Below, in pieces: positions 8,351 to 15,177 of a DNA stretch of 19,515 nucleotides. The notes beneath the pieces are model-generated. The model did no database searches and was not told the DNA's origin. It worked only from the letters and a program-made list of their open reading frames with translations. The translations under genes were made by a program, and so were the position numbers. Each line of letters begins with the position of its first letter. The stretch's first letter is position 1. The stretch spans positions 1 through 19,515 of the forward strand of contig DCGT01000027.1 of assembly GCA_002315315.1 (NCBI GenBank), written 5' to 3'. This stretch comes from Faecalibacterium sp. UBA1771 (lineage in GTDB: Bacteria; Bacillota; Clostridia; Oscillospirales; Ruminococcaceae).

Positions 8351-10045
8351 TCAGTCGATTATGTCATGAGGTACCGGGGTAACTGTACGGGTTTTCTCGG
8401 ACGAGCCGGTCATTTCGGCTATCTTTATCTCGATTTCTCTGCCGCTGTGATAGATAAAACGGTGGAGATCGACGCGGGCGCCGGGATTGCTGTCGAGATA
8501 GTCGGCTATCTGCTTGATGTTTGCGTTGTCACTGCCGATTACCGTAAAGCGGACGCCGTCTGCCGTCAAAAGCTGTCCGCGGACAAAGGCGGCGGATACG
8601 GACCGGTCATCGCCGTACACCTGACGGAGAAGCTCACCGGTAACGGATACATCGTTCTCCGCATCGTCAACATTATTGGTCAGGTGCAGCATTCTGTCCA
8701 TACGAACGCTGTTGCGGAAAAATGCAACTATTTGGTTCTGACCGAGATCCTTAATGCGACCGCTGTTCTTTTTGAGTATCTCAAATGCGTTGTTGAATTT
8801 CGTGCTGTCCATCATTGATTCTGCATAGTCGGTGCGGGGACGGTTGAGCGCGACATTGAGTGCGTAGAAGTTGAAATCGGACTTGGATATCTTTTTGCGT
8901 ACGGTATAAAAATAGATAAAGTCCTCAACGGCCGTGCGCAGACTGTTGTCGAAGTTGCTGTCGTTAGGGAAGCTTGCGACGTTTTTGAGCCGTTCAAAGC
9001 TCTCATTTGCAACTGTATACAGACGGTATTTTGCCATATCCTTTTCACTCGGTGCGGAAAATACCATACCGACATCGGAACGATAGTTGACAATACCGAT
9101 CAGCTCGCCCTCGTGTGAAAATACAGTTATTCCGTTTTCCGAAACGACGAGGTATGACGCGACCGACACCGAGTCGAGAATGGGATTGTCGGTAATGTCG
9201 AAGAACGAAAAATCGGATTTGCGGACATTGCCGGCGGTTACCTCGTTTTGCAGGTTGAAATTGCCGCCGATTTTCTTGCGCAACAGGTTGTTCAGGTCGG
9301 TTTCGTCCTCGTGATATATGCAGTCGACGGGGTAGGTATCGTAACCGAAGGCACTGTAAAGAATTGCCGCCTCGCCCATAAGTATCTGACGGCGCTCGGA
9401 GGAAATTCTGTTGTCGGTATAATAATGCGGATTATCGAAATAGTCCTTTAAAAGAACATTGTGAAAATGAGTATATGCGCTGTAATTGTCCGCATTCAGA
9501 CCCATTGCCTCTGCCTTGCCCTCATCGTCGTGAGCGGAGCGAATTTGAGAGGTTACTTCGTTGAATATGAATTCCGCGATATCGGCATCGGGAACGGCAT
9601 TCGATGGAGTGTAGCCGAAAATTTCATCGGCACACGGAGTGATGGCGGGCATACCGTCATCGGTGTTATAGATGAAGTATTTGCCGCTGTCCGACATGGT
9701 ACGGTCGTTGAAATATAAATGACCCGTATCGGCGAGGTTGATAAGACGGTCGACTGCTTCTTCGCTCAGCTTGGCGAGCGGGGTAAAGGTTTTGAATACT
9801 CGTATGCTCTCGCCGTGTGAAATATCGGAGTTTGCGTTATATCCGGATATCTTGCCGTTCTCAATATAAAGGCTGTCCTCGATGCTGTTATCGTCTCCGA
9901 ACTCGTACAGCGTATATCCTCTGACAAGTGCGCTTTGAACGGGGTCGTTTACGTTGAGCCCCTTTTCTGCAAGAATTTGAATAAAGCGGTAAAACCATCG
10001 GGATTGGTCTTCACGAATGTTTTTGTTGGGTCTGAACGATTCCAT
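8351..10045 (-). CDS. Soluble protein of unknown family (564 aa), partner of the 749-aa protein
   Basis: I do not recognise this protein either. It appears cytoplasmic, with no membrane segment, and is acidic and rich in Asp, Asn, Tyr and Phe. A short segment at 121-133 (GKYFIYNTDDGMP) resembles residues 462-475 of its operon partner, and ITVFSHEGELIGIVNYRS (306-323) echoes the partner's FFDHEGNPL segment; the two may share a domain. The C-terminal part has FTVIGSDNANIKQIADYLDS (500-519), which looks like a strand-helix unit. The start is well supported: GGAGGAC lies just ahead of the ATG. It is the first gene of the operon; an AT-rich 285-base spacer with a terminator separates it from the prophage immunity genes. 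No catalytic motif could be identified. Confidence 0.85.
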   Translation of the reverse strand: MESFRPNKNIREDQSRWFYRFIQILAEKGLNVNDPVQSALVRGYTLYEFGDDNSIEDSLYIENGKISGYNANSDISHGESIRVFKTFTPLAKLSEEAVDRLINLADTGHLYFNDRTMSDSGKYFIYNTDDGMPAITPCADEIFGYTPSNAVPDADIAEFIFNEVTSQIRSAHDDEGKAEAMGLNADNYSAYTHFHNVLLKDYFDNPHYYTDNRISSERRQILMGEAAILYSAFGYDTYPVDCIYHEDETDLNNLLRKKIGGNFNLQNEVTAGNVRKSDFSFFDITDNPILDSVSVASYLVVSENGITVFSHEGELIGIVNYRSDVGMVFSAPSEKDMAKYRLYTVANESFERLKNVASFPNDSNFDNSLRTAVEDFIYFYTVRKKISKSDFNFYALNVALNRPRTDYAESMMDSTKFNNAFEILKKNSGRIKDLGQNQIVAFFRNSVRMDRMLHLTNNVDDAENDVSVTGELLRQVYGDDRSVSAAFVRGQLLTADGVRFTVIGSDNANIKQIADYLDSNPGARVDLHRFIYHSGREIEIKIAEMTGSSEKTRTVTPVPHDIID

Positions 10046-10274
10046 AAAGTCCTCCGGATATATTTATATAATGAAAATGTGAACTCATATTTAAGACAAT
10101 GTAAAATAATTTGTTATAAGCAAATCGGCGAATTAACGGGTCTTTTATCTTAATATAATTATCTTTAGTATAACATAACTTTAAGAACAAAAAAATATCT
10201 TTTTCAGTTTTATTTGATAAATATTTATTCGTTTTTACGAAGCGTCGAGACGGAAATCGGCGCATATATAATGA

Positions 10275-10304
10275 AAAAAGGCGAGTTTTTAAACTCGCCT
10301 TTTT
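10275..10304. terminator. Bidirectional rho-independent terminator after the immunity genes
   Basis: AAAAAGGCGAGTTT (10275-10288) is followed after two bases by AAACTCGCCTTTTT (10291-10304). On the minus strand it closes the repressor-ImmA operon with a T-run. The rest of the 10046-10330 spacer is AT-rich; it must hold the promoter for the 564-aa gene, but I see no convincing -35/-10 pair. Confidence 0.8.
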
Positions 10305-10330
10305 ATGTATACAAATATTTTTTGCGAACG

Positions 10331-10768
10331 TTAATCCTCGCAGTAATAGTATCGGTAAATTTTCTTCATAAACGATTCGCTGACCGAGAGAGCCTCCGCA
10401 AGCTCAAAAATAGAGGTAACACCTCTCAAAATCTGTGTTTCTATCTTTTCCTTTGGTACAAGCTCGTTGATTGCCCAGTCGTCTGCCTTACGCTCGTGCT
10501 TCTCGCGCAAATCAAACGGACTGTAAGGATTGTAAAAAGAGCCTGTTTCGCAGTGACCGAGCTCGTGTGCGAGAATCTCAGCCTCCTGCGATTCGTTTTC
10601 GCATTGGCTGGTGTCGATACCGACCGCATAGCCGCCGTTGTCGTCTACTATCGAGACGGCTTTTATGGTACGAAACGGGTAGTTGTATATTTTTACACCG
10701 TCTCTCGACGCGTGTTCATACAGCTCATTTAGCTTGTTCGTCTCTTTTTTTCTTGATATATTCTGCAA
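10331..10768 (-). CDS. ImmA/IrrE family metallo-endopeptidase
   Basis: This 145-residue zinc peptidase has the ImmA hallmark HELGH (68-72) and, about 20 residues later, an ERKADDWA segment whose Glu (E92) would be the third zinc ligand. Proteins of this family cleave or de-repress the cognate XRE repressor of prophages and ICEs (ImmA of ICEBs1 is the model), so it would be the anti-repressor of the repressor encoded just upstream. The start is TTG at 10768: an exceptionally strong GGAGGAGG (10785-10778) lies 9 bases before it. This makes the gene overlap the end of the repressor gene by 44 bases in another frame, so the two are probably translationally coupled. Both zinc motifs are intact, and I expect a working enzyme. 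Confidence 0.9.
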   Translation of the reverse strand: MQNISRKKETNKLNELYEHASRDGVKIYNYPFRTIKAVSIVDDNGGYAVGIDTSQCENESQEAEILAHELGHCETGSFYNPYSPFDLREKHERKADDWAINELVPKEKIETQILRGVTSIFELAEALSVSESFMKKIYRYYYCED

Positions 10769-11048
10769 ATCTCTTGACCTCCTCCAAAAGGTCGTCGTCT
10801 ACGGTGCGGACACCGAACAGCGCGTACTTGATATCCTCATCGTGAACGACGGGTTCTACATCGGTACCGTATATGAGATAGTCTAAGCTCTCGCCGAATA
10901 TCTGTGACAGCTTGACGGCGTTTTTGCCGGAGGGAACTTTGCGACCGGATTCCCAATCGCTTACCGTGGGCTGTGATACTCCCATTGCCTTCGCCAGGTC
11001 TTTTTGGCTCATCTTTATTCTCATACGGGTTTCTTTAATCTTGTTCAA
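10725..11048 (-). CDS. XRE family transcriptional repressor (phage CI-like)
   Basis: This 107-residue protein has an N-terminal helix-turn-helix of the Cro/CI type (about 5-60: KMSQKDLAKAMGVSQPTVSDWESG, then a VPSGKNAVKLSQIFGESLDYLIYG helix pair). Its C-terminal part is short and charged (about 62-107), without a LexA-type autoprotease, which fits inactivation by the ImmA peptidase encoded next. The start is TTG at 11048, with AAGGAG 7 bases upstream; no ATG fits. A near-consensus promoter lies upstream. Its likely targets are the repeated TGTCAGTA-type elements in the divergent spacer, which would repress the Cro-like gene and regulate itself. Confidence 0.9.
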   Translation of the reverse strand: MNKIKETRMRIKMSQKDLAKAMGVSQPTVSDWESGRKVPSGKNAVKLSQIFGESLDYLIYGTDVEPVVHDEDIKYALFGVRTVDDDLLEEVKRFAEYIKKKRDEQAK

Positions 11049-11059
11049 AATAATACTCC

Positions 11060-11147
11060 TTGTCAGTAGGTTGATTTTCTTACATCTTCATTATATAGCT
11101 GTCAGTAAATAAAGTCAAGAGAAATTTTAGCAATTAACTATTGACAA
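11060..11147. promoter_or_regulatory. Putative operator region with three similar 10-bp elements
   Basis: TTGTCAGTAG (11060-11069), CTGTCAGTAA (11099-11108) and the inverted TTGTCAATAG (complement of 11138-11147) are spaced 39 bp apart. One sits next to the repressor's ribosome binding site, one next to its -10 box, and one covers the -35 of the Cro-like promoter. They are candidate binding sites for the repressor and Cro-like protein. Confidence 0.5.
11090..11118 (-). promoter_or_regulatory. Promoter of the repressor-immA operon
   Basis: On the minus strand TTGACT (complement of 11113-11118), a 17-bp spacer and a perfect TATAAT (complement of 11090-11095) face the repressor gene. Confidence 0.8.
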
Positions 11148-11168
11148 GCTGATTTTTAATGATAATAT
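11141..11168 (+). promoter_or_regulatory. Promoter of the Cro-like gene
   Basis: A perfect TTGACA (11141-11146), a 16-bp spacer and TAATAT (11163-11168) face the Cro-like gene. The -35 lies inside the third operator-like element. Confidence 0.75.
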
Positions 11169-11204
11169 TATAGCTAAGAACTATTGAAATGGAGAAAATT
11201 GAAC

Positions 11205-11390
11205 ATGATAGAGCTTAAAACTATAAGAGAGGACGCCGGACTGTCGCAGAAGGAGGTTGCAGAGATAATAAGCGTGACACAGCCTTATTACTCGCAGATA
11301 GAGGTCCGACTTCGGCAGCCGAGCGTAAAACTCGCTAAGGAGATTGCCCGTGTATTCGGATTTGAGTGGTGGCGGATGTTTGATGAATAA
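11205..11390 (+). CDS. XRE family Cro-like regulator (61 aa)
   Basis: The protein is almost entirely one helix-turn-helix domain: IREDAGLSQKEVAEIISVTQ (8-27) with PYYSQIEVRLRQPSVKLAKE as the recognition helix and third helix. It ends in a WWRMFDE tail. This is the usual size and place for a phage Cro divergent from CI. The frame extends upstream to a TTG at 11184, but the ATG at 11205 is preferred because GGAG (11191-11194) is at the right distance. In a complete phage, replication genes would follow; here a phage protein normally found near the packaging genes begins 58 bases later. Confidence 0.85.
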   Translation: MIELKTIREDAGLSQKEVAEIISVTQPYYSQIEVRLRQPSVKLAKEIARVFGFEWWRMFDE

Positions 11391-11448
11391 ATTTTATCAT
11401 GTCAACTGTTATAAAAATCGGACAGTAAATAACGAACGGAGGAACAAT

Positions 11449-11640
11449 ATGAAATGTTTTGCCGACAAAGGCAGGGAATGCTCGATTCTCTACGAAAAAA
11501 GGTGTGCGGGATGTGCATTCAAAAAGTCATACACGCAGTTCAACAACGAGCGAAAGACCGCAAGGAAGAGAATAAACGGATTGCCCGAGGAAGTGAAGCG
11601 GAACATAAGCGCGAAATATTACTATGCGGAAAGGGGGTGA
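11449..11640 (+). CDS. Small cysteine-rich phage protein (63 aa)
   Basis: The protein starts MKCFADKGRECSILYEKRC, followed by AGCAFKKS. The cysteines at 3, 11, 19 and 22 fit a small zinc-binding knuckle. The rest is basic and helical (NNERKTARKRINGLPEEV). Similar short proteins are common in Clostridia prophages; their role is unknown to me. GGAGG lies 6 bases before the ATG at 11449. The stop overlaps the ribosome binding site of the next gene (AAGGGGGTGA), so the two are co-translated. Confidence 0.7.
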   Translation: MKCFADKGRECSILYEKRCAGCAFKKSYTQFNNERKTARKRINGLPEEVKRNISAKYYYAERG

Positions 11641-11644
11641 TTGT

Positions 11645-11878
11645 TTGGCTGTCGACTACGAGGACAGAGTGATGAGGACGCTGTGGACTGCCGCTCCCAA
11701 GGCGGCTAAGTATTTGAAGCAGGTTATCGACGACGATGAGCTGCCCGCCAAGCTGAGATATGACGCCGCGACCGAGGTGCTTACGAGACTGCTCGGTAAG
11801 CAGGTGTTCAGTGCTGATACCGGCGGGAGCAGAGTAGAGGTGGTGTTCAAGAACGAGGCGGGAGAATATGCAAAGTAA
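11645..11878 (+). CDS. Phage packaging-type small protein, possibly small terminase-related
   Basis: This 77-residue protein is helical in its first two thirds (YEDRVMRTLWTAAPKAAKYL, then LPAKLRYDAATEVLTRLLG) and ends with VEVVFKNEAGEYAK. It lies directly upstream of, and overlaps by 11 bases, the ORF that starts with a large terminase sequence. That is the position of a small terminase or a companion packaging protein in many Clostridia phages; this assignment is from position, not motif. The start is TTG at 11645, set by the AAGGGGG ribosome binding site (11631-11637). It appears intact. Confidence 0.6.
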   Translation: MAVDYEDRVMRTLWTAAPKAAKYLKQVIDDDELPAKLRYDAATEVLTRLLGKQVFSADTGGSRVEVVFKNEAGEYAK

Positions 11879-12350
11879 GCTTATTGATTGTCCGAATGAA
11901 CGGCAGAGGGAATTTTTCCTCTCGCGAACCCGCTTTACCGCTTACGGCGGAGCAAGGGGCGGCGGCAAATCGTGGGCGGTGCGGCACAAGGCAATGCTGA
12001 TGGGACTTGCATATCCGGGTATAAGAATGTTGATAATAGATATTGCCGCCTGCTATTCCGACCCCGAGGTTATCGCCGCTCACGGAGGTACGGTGCTGTT
12101 GTCGGGATATGACAGCGGAGGCGGAAATTACGTCGTGTTGAGAGGAGAATTCTCCGACCGTTACGATGTAATCACGAGATATTTTCACCTTGCCAAGCGC
12201 AGTGTCGTGAAGGGAAGATACCTGCAGACGGGTGAAAGAATCGGTATCCAGGGAAACACGGGTACTCAGACAACAGGTCAGCATCTGCATTTCGAGGTGT
12301 GGATTGTGCCGAAAAATGTCGGGTATTCCGTTTCACTGAGAGAAAAATGA
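11868..12350 (+). CDS. Chimeric ORF: large-terminase N-terminus fused to M23 peptidase domain
   Basis: Residues 1-57 are a phage large terminase start: CPNERQREFFLSRTRFTAYG and a perfect Walker A motif GGARGGGKS (27-35), ending at GIRMLII. From residue 58 on the sequence is an M23 (lysostaphin-type) endopeptidase core: DIAACYSDPEVIAAHGGTV, VITRYFHL (H107) and GQHLHFEVW (H139, H141). In M23 enzymes the first zinc ligands form H-x3-D; here the Asp (D58) is present but the His position is Met (M54), because the fusion cut just there. Neither half is likely to work: the terminase lacks Walker B and the nuclease, and the peptidase lacks a zinc ligand. The junction lies around 12030-12042 and is in frame. 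After HFEVW the tail (IVPKNVGYSVSLREK) also departs from the family, hinting at a second joint near 12305. Confidence 0.85.
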   Translation: MQSKLIDCPNERQREFFLSRTRFTAYGGARGGGKSWAVRHKAMLMGLAYPGIRMLIIDIAACYSDPEVIAAHGGTVLLSGYDSGGGNYVVLRGEFSDRYDVITRYFHLAKRSVVKGRYLQTGERIGIQGNTGTQTTGQHLHFEVWIVPKNVGYSVSLREK

Positions 12351-12523
12351 ATGCACCGTTTAAGGGATTTTCAACGAGTCTTGCGTACATGTTCCCTATC
12401 AGAACGCATGGCGAAGTGCTTGGATTTGTGGGGCTGGCAGGCGGTTCAAAGGAGATGAACGGCAAGTCGGTGGAAACGGCTATGACGGCGGCAAGGGTGA
12501 TTGGGCGATGCCTTGAAGAATAA
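12347..12523 (+). pseudogene. GAF-like C-terminal fragment (58 aa)
   Basis: This frame overlaps the end of the chimeric ORF by ATGA and reads YMFPIRTHGEVLGFVGLAGG, then a helix ETAMTAARVIGRCLEE to the stop. The pattern (core strand, turn, strand, long terminal helix) is that of the last part of a GAF domain. The closest likeness I can name is the C-terminal domain of SpoVT-type regulators, but this is loose. The open frame continues upstream across 12299 without a domain. It has no ribosome binding site of its own beyond the coupled start. It is most simply the tail of a host or phage gene whose front was lost in the deletion, though a small intact protein cannot be excluded. Confidence 0.45.
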
Positions 12524-12540
12524 AAACAAAAACAAAGTAA

Positions 12541-12582
12541 AAACCTCCGTTTAACAGCTCGGATGCTGTCAAACGGAGGTTT
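12541..12582. terminator. Bidirectional rho-independent terminator
   Basis: AAACCTCCGTTT (12541-12552) pairs with AAACGGAGGTTT (12571-12582). After one mismatch ACAGC (12554-12558) pairs with GCTGT (12565-12569) around a TCGGAT loop. T or A tracts on both sides let it serve the prophage remnant on + and the CBS-protein operon on minus. Confidence 0.85.
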
Positions 12583-12634
12583 TATATGATAAAATAGCAC
12601 AAATATATACAATCAGTATATTAATATAATAAGA

Positions 12635-13906
12635 TTACTCTTCGTCATCATTTTCGTCGTCAGAACGGTCTACGGTGACACGGACCAGCTCGACGCGCAT
12701 AGACTGTGCCTTGACAACCTCTACGGTAAGCTTTTCAAAGGTAAAGGAATCGCCTGCCTGCGGGAAGCGGTCGAGCATTTCGGTTGTCCAGCCGCCGACG
12801 GTGGTGTATTCGCTCTCAAAGTCCTTGGGTCGGTAGTCGATTTCATCGAACATATCGTCGATGTTCAAACCGCCGTCTACCTCAAAGCTGTCCTCGGCGA
12901 CCTTGGTGACGTCGACCTCTATTTCATCGGTTTCATCGTAAATTTCACCGACGATTTCTTCAAGAATATCCTCCATTGTCACTATGCCCATCATTCCGCC
13001 GAATTCGTCTGCTACAACTGCGAGCTGTGTTTCGGAGCGGCGCAGCTCGTGAAGCACCGATGATATCATTCTCGTCATATGCACATACACCGGCGGGAGA
13101 AGCATCGCTTCAAGGTCGATTTCTCTGCCGGCGGCAAGTGCTTTGACGAGTGTTTTGACGGGAAGCACGCCGATAATATTGTCGATCGTGTCGCGAAAAA
13201 CGGGTATTCGGGAATAGCTCATTAAGTCCTCATCGGCGAGTAGCTTGTCGAGTCCGTCGTCTATGTCAAAGGCGGCAACATCGACACGTGGGGTCATTAT
13301 CTCGTGCGCGGTTTCATCGGTAAATTCGATTGCCGATCGTATAAGCTCGCTCTCCTGCTCGGTGAAAACGCCCTCGTCCTCGATGGTGTCGACCAGCTCG
13401 ACCAGCTCCTCGGGGGTAGCGGTCGGCTCGGTATCCTCAGGAGTCCAGAGCGGTGAAAGTGCATCTACAAGCCGAGTTACGACCGATGCAACGGGCGAAA
13501 AAATTTTCATCGCAAGCCTGAGCGGGCGCGCAAATATCAGCACAGCGCCGTCGGCATATTCCGCCGACAGTATTTTAGGTATAATTTCACCGAAAATCAG
13601 TATTACAACAGTTATTCCGAGTGCGGCGAGAGTCTGTGAAGCTTCGCCCCAGCGTTCGATTGCAAATGCCGCCGTTATTGAAGATGCGGCGATGTTCACG
13701 AGGTTGTTGCCTACCAATATGGATGACAGCGCTTCGGTAAAGCTGTCGACTATGAAAAGTGCGGTTTTTGCCCTTGGAGAACCGCAGTCGGCTTGATTTT
13801 TGATGCGTATGCGGCTTGCCTCGGCAAATGCAATTTCACTTGCCGAAAAGAAGCCGGACAGCGACACAAGCACAATCACGGCAGGTATGAATATGTAAAT
13901 GCTCAT
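12635..13906 (-). CDS. CorC/HlyC-type DUF21-CBS membrane protein (CNNM-like)
   Basis: This full-length 423-residue family member has a DUF21 membrane domain (about 1-145, three to four helices, with FFSASEIAFAEASRIRIK and FGEIIPKILSAEYAD). A pair of CBS domains follows (about 205-330: ITPRVDVAAFD-like start, YSRIPVFRDTIDNIIGVLPVK, and GGMMGIVTMEDILEEIVGEIYDE). Last is the CorC_HlyC transporter-associated domain (about 340-412, containing VDGGLNIDDMFDEID and a VGGWTTEMLDRFP segment), with an acidic tail. Relatives act in magnesium/cobalt efflux or homeostasis with ATP-Mg sensing by CBS; older names call them hemolysins without good cause. Its ATG overlaps the stop of the upstream paralogue by 4 bases (ATGA), so the two are translationally coupled and may form a heterodimer. 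Confidence 0.9.
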   Translation of the reverse strand: MSIYIFIPAVIVLVSLSGFFSASEIAFAEASRIRIKNQADCGSPRAKTALFIVDSFTEALSSILVGNNLVNIAASSITAAFAIERWGEASQTLAALGITVVILIFGEIIPKILSAEYADGAVLIFARPLRLAMKIFSPVASVVTRLVDALSPLWTPEDTEPTATPEELVELVDTIEDEGVFTEQESELIRSAIEFTDETAHEIMTPRVDVAAFDIDDGLDKLLADEDLMSYSRIPVFRDTIDNIIGVLPVKTLVKALAAGREIDLEAMLLPPVYVHMTRMISSVLHELRRSETQLAVVADEFGGMMGIVTMEDILEEIVGEIYDETDEIEVDVTKVAEDSFEVDGGLNIDDMFDEIDYRPKDFESEYTTVGGWTTEMLDRFPQAGDSFTFEKLTVEVVKAQSMRVELVRVTVDRSDDENDDEE

Positions 13907-14916
13907 TGTGCCGCTCCCTTCTCGGGTCTTGAATCGTGCTCGTCGTATATTTCACCGACAATTTCTTCAAGTATATCCTCCATAGTGACTATGCCGAGGG
14001 TGCGTTTTTCATCGTCGCCCACAATTGCCATGTGGGTGCGCAGTCGACCCATTTCTTCAAAAATCGTTCCGAGCTTTTGATTCGGATTCACATAGTAGGT
14101 GCGGGTGAGGTATTGTGACACGGGCTTGACCTTGCCGTGAATGACATCGAAAAGATAATCCCTTGCCTGCAAAACACCGATGATTCGGTTGATGTCGCGG
14201 TCGTAGACGGGGAAGCGTGAATATTTTTCCTCGGTGACAAGCTCGCGGATTTCCCTGCGGCTGCGTGAACGGTCGACGGCTATGACCCTGTCAATGGGAA
14301 TCATAACGTCCTTTGCCGTGAGATCGCCGAACTCGATGGCGGAGCGTATTATTTCGCTTTCCTCGTGGTCGATGACGCCCTCCTGCTCGACCTCGGTTAT
14401 CATGCTTGCAAATTCGTCCTCGGTCATAGTCGGGGCGTCCTTTGCACCGAAAAGCTTTTTGATGGCGTTGCCGATGCCGATAAAGAAATATTCGACCGGC
14501 AGAAGAAGCAACATTAGGATTTTAAGCGGCAGCGAAAAGAGCATAGCGGTATCGTCCGCATTGGCACGGGCTATACTCTTGGGCAGCATTTCGCTGAACA
14601 AAAATACAAGCAGAGTCATAGCGACTGTCGAGATAAGTGTTCCCGAGCTGCCGAAAAGCCTGATTGCGAGCACCGTCGCAACGGTCGATGCGGCGACGTG
14701 CACAACATTGGTACCTACCAAAAGGGTTACGAGTGCGCGGTCGAAGCTGTCGACTATTGCGATGACGCGCTGAGCCTTTTTGTCGCCGTCATCTGCCAAC
14801 ATCTTAATTCTGATTTTATTGCAATAGGAAAAAGCCGTCTCGCAGGCTGCAAAAAAACCCGCGGACAGAATTAAAGCTATAAGTGCGATACTTCGGGGAA
14901 TACTGTCGTCCGGCAT
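13903..14916 (-). CDS. DUF21-CBS membrane protein lacking the CorC_HlyC domain
   Basis: This is a paralogue of the downstream gene. It has the DUF21 membrane domain (about 1-150: FFAACETAFSYCNKIRIK, FLFSEMLPKSIARANADD) and two CBS domains (about 195-320: AKDVMIPIDRVIAVD, YSRFPVYDRDINRIIGVLQ, GIVTMEDILEEIVGEIYDE). It then stops after about 11 further residues, without the C-terminal transporter-associated domain. At 337 residues it is about 90 shorter than its partner. The second Glu-Ile-Ile-Pro type motif is SEMLPKS, close to the usual GEIIPKS. The best ribosome binding site (GGAG) is 13 bases from the ATG, rather far. It likely acts in metal homeostasis with its coupled neighbour, perhaps as a membrane subunit. 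Confidence 0.85.
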   Translation of the reverse strand: MPDDSIPRSIALIALILSAGFFAACETAFSYCNKIRIKMLADDGDKKAQRVIAIVDSFDRALVTLLVGTNVVHVAASTVATVLAIRLFGSSGTLISTVAMTLLVFLFSEMLPKSIARANADDTAMLFSLPLKILMLLLLPVEYFFIGIGNAIKKLFGAKDAPTMTEDEFASMITEVEQEGVIDHEESEIIRSAIEFGDLTAKDVMIPIDRVIAVDRSRSRREIRELVTEEKYSRFPVYDRDINRIIGVLQARDYLFDVIHGKVKPVSQYLTRTYYVNPNQKLGTIFEEMGRLRTHMAIVGDDEKRTLGIVTMEDILEEIVGEIYDEHDSRPEKGAAQ

Positions 14917-15177
14917 AACTGCCTATCATCTCCTAAAATTAATATAGTCTATTATTACATAATTTCACCGAAATTGCAAATGCGGTACTTGTAGAAGGAA
15001 AAAGCATTTATAAACGGTTTTGAAATATATGAAATCACATCTTTGAAAAATGTCATTCCCAACAAGACAGAGAATATTGCCGATTATCCCTAAAATTCTG
15101 TCAGGACAACATTGACGGTTAAATATTTTCCGAGTTGACGGAATGACACTTTTATTAATATTTAAAAATATATTGAC
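14917..15177. other. AT-rich intergenic region with nested inverted repeats
   Basis: TGTCATTCC (15051-15059) and GGAATGACA (15140-15148) are perfect 9-bp inverted repeats bounding a 98-bp unit. Inside, both arms contain AATATT at a similar distance, and GACAGAGAAT faces ATTCTGTC. No reading frame spans it. It might be a small miniature-type element or a structured leader. The leader of the CBS operon must also lie in this region. Confidence 0.35.

Larger units (their letters stand above)
10331..12523. mobile_element. Collapsed prophage: immunity region plus packaging and lysis stubs
   Basis: The gene order is ImmA and repressor (minus), Cro-like (plus), Cys-rich phage protein, small packaging-type protein, terminase start fused to an M23 peptidase domain, then a GAF-like tail. 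Replication, head and tail genes and an integrase are absent. Both ends are uncertain; I saw no tRNA or clear att repeats. The terminators at 10275 and 12541 bracket the block. Confidence 0.65.

Noticed and set aside
13245..13796. 183-aa plus-strand frame rich in Ser/Ala/Val
   Set aside because: It is a shadow of the CBS-protein gene on the other strand; Ser-rich composition is typical of antisense frames.
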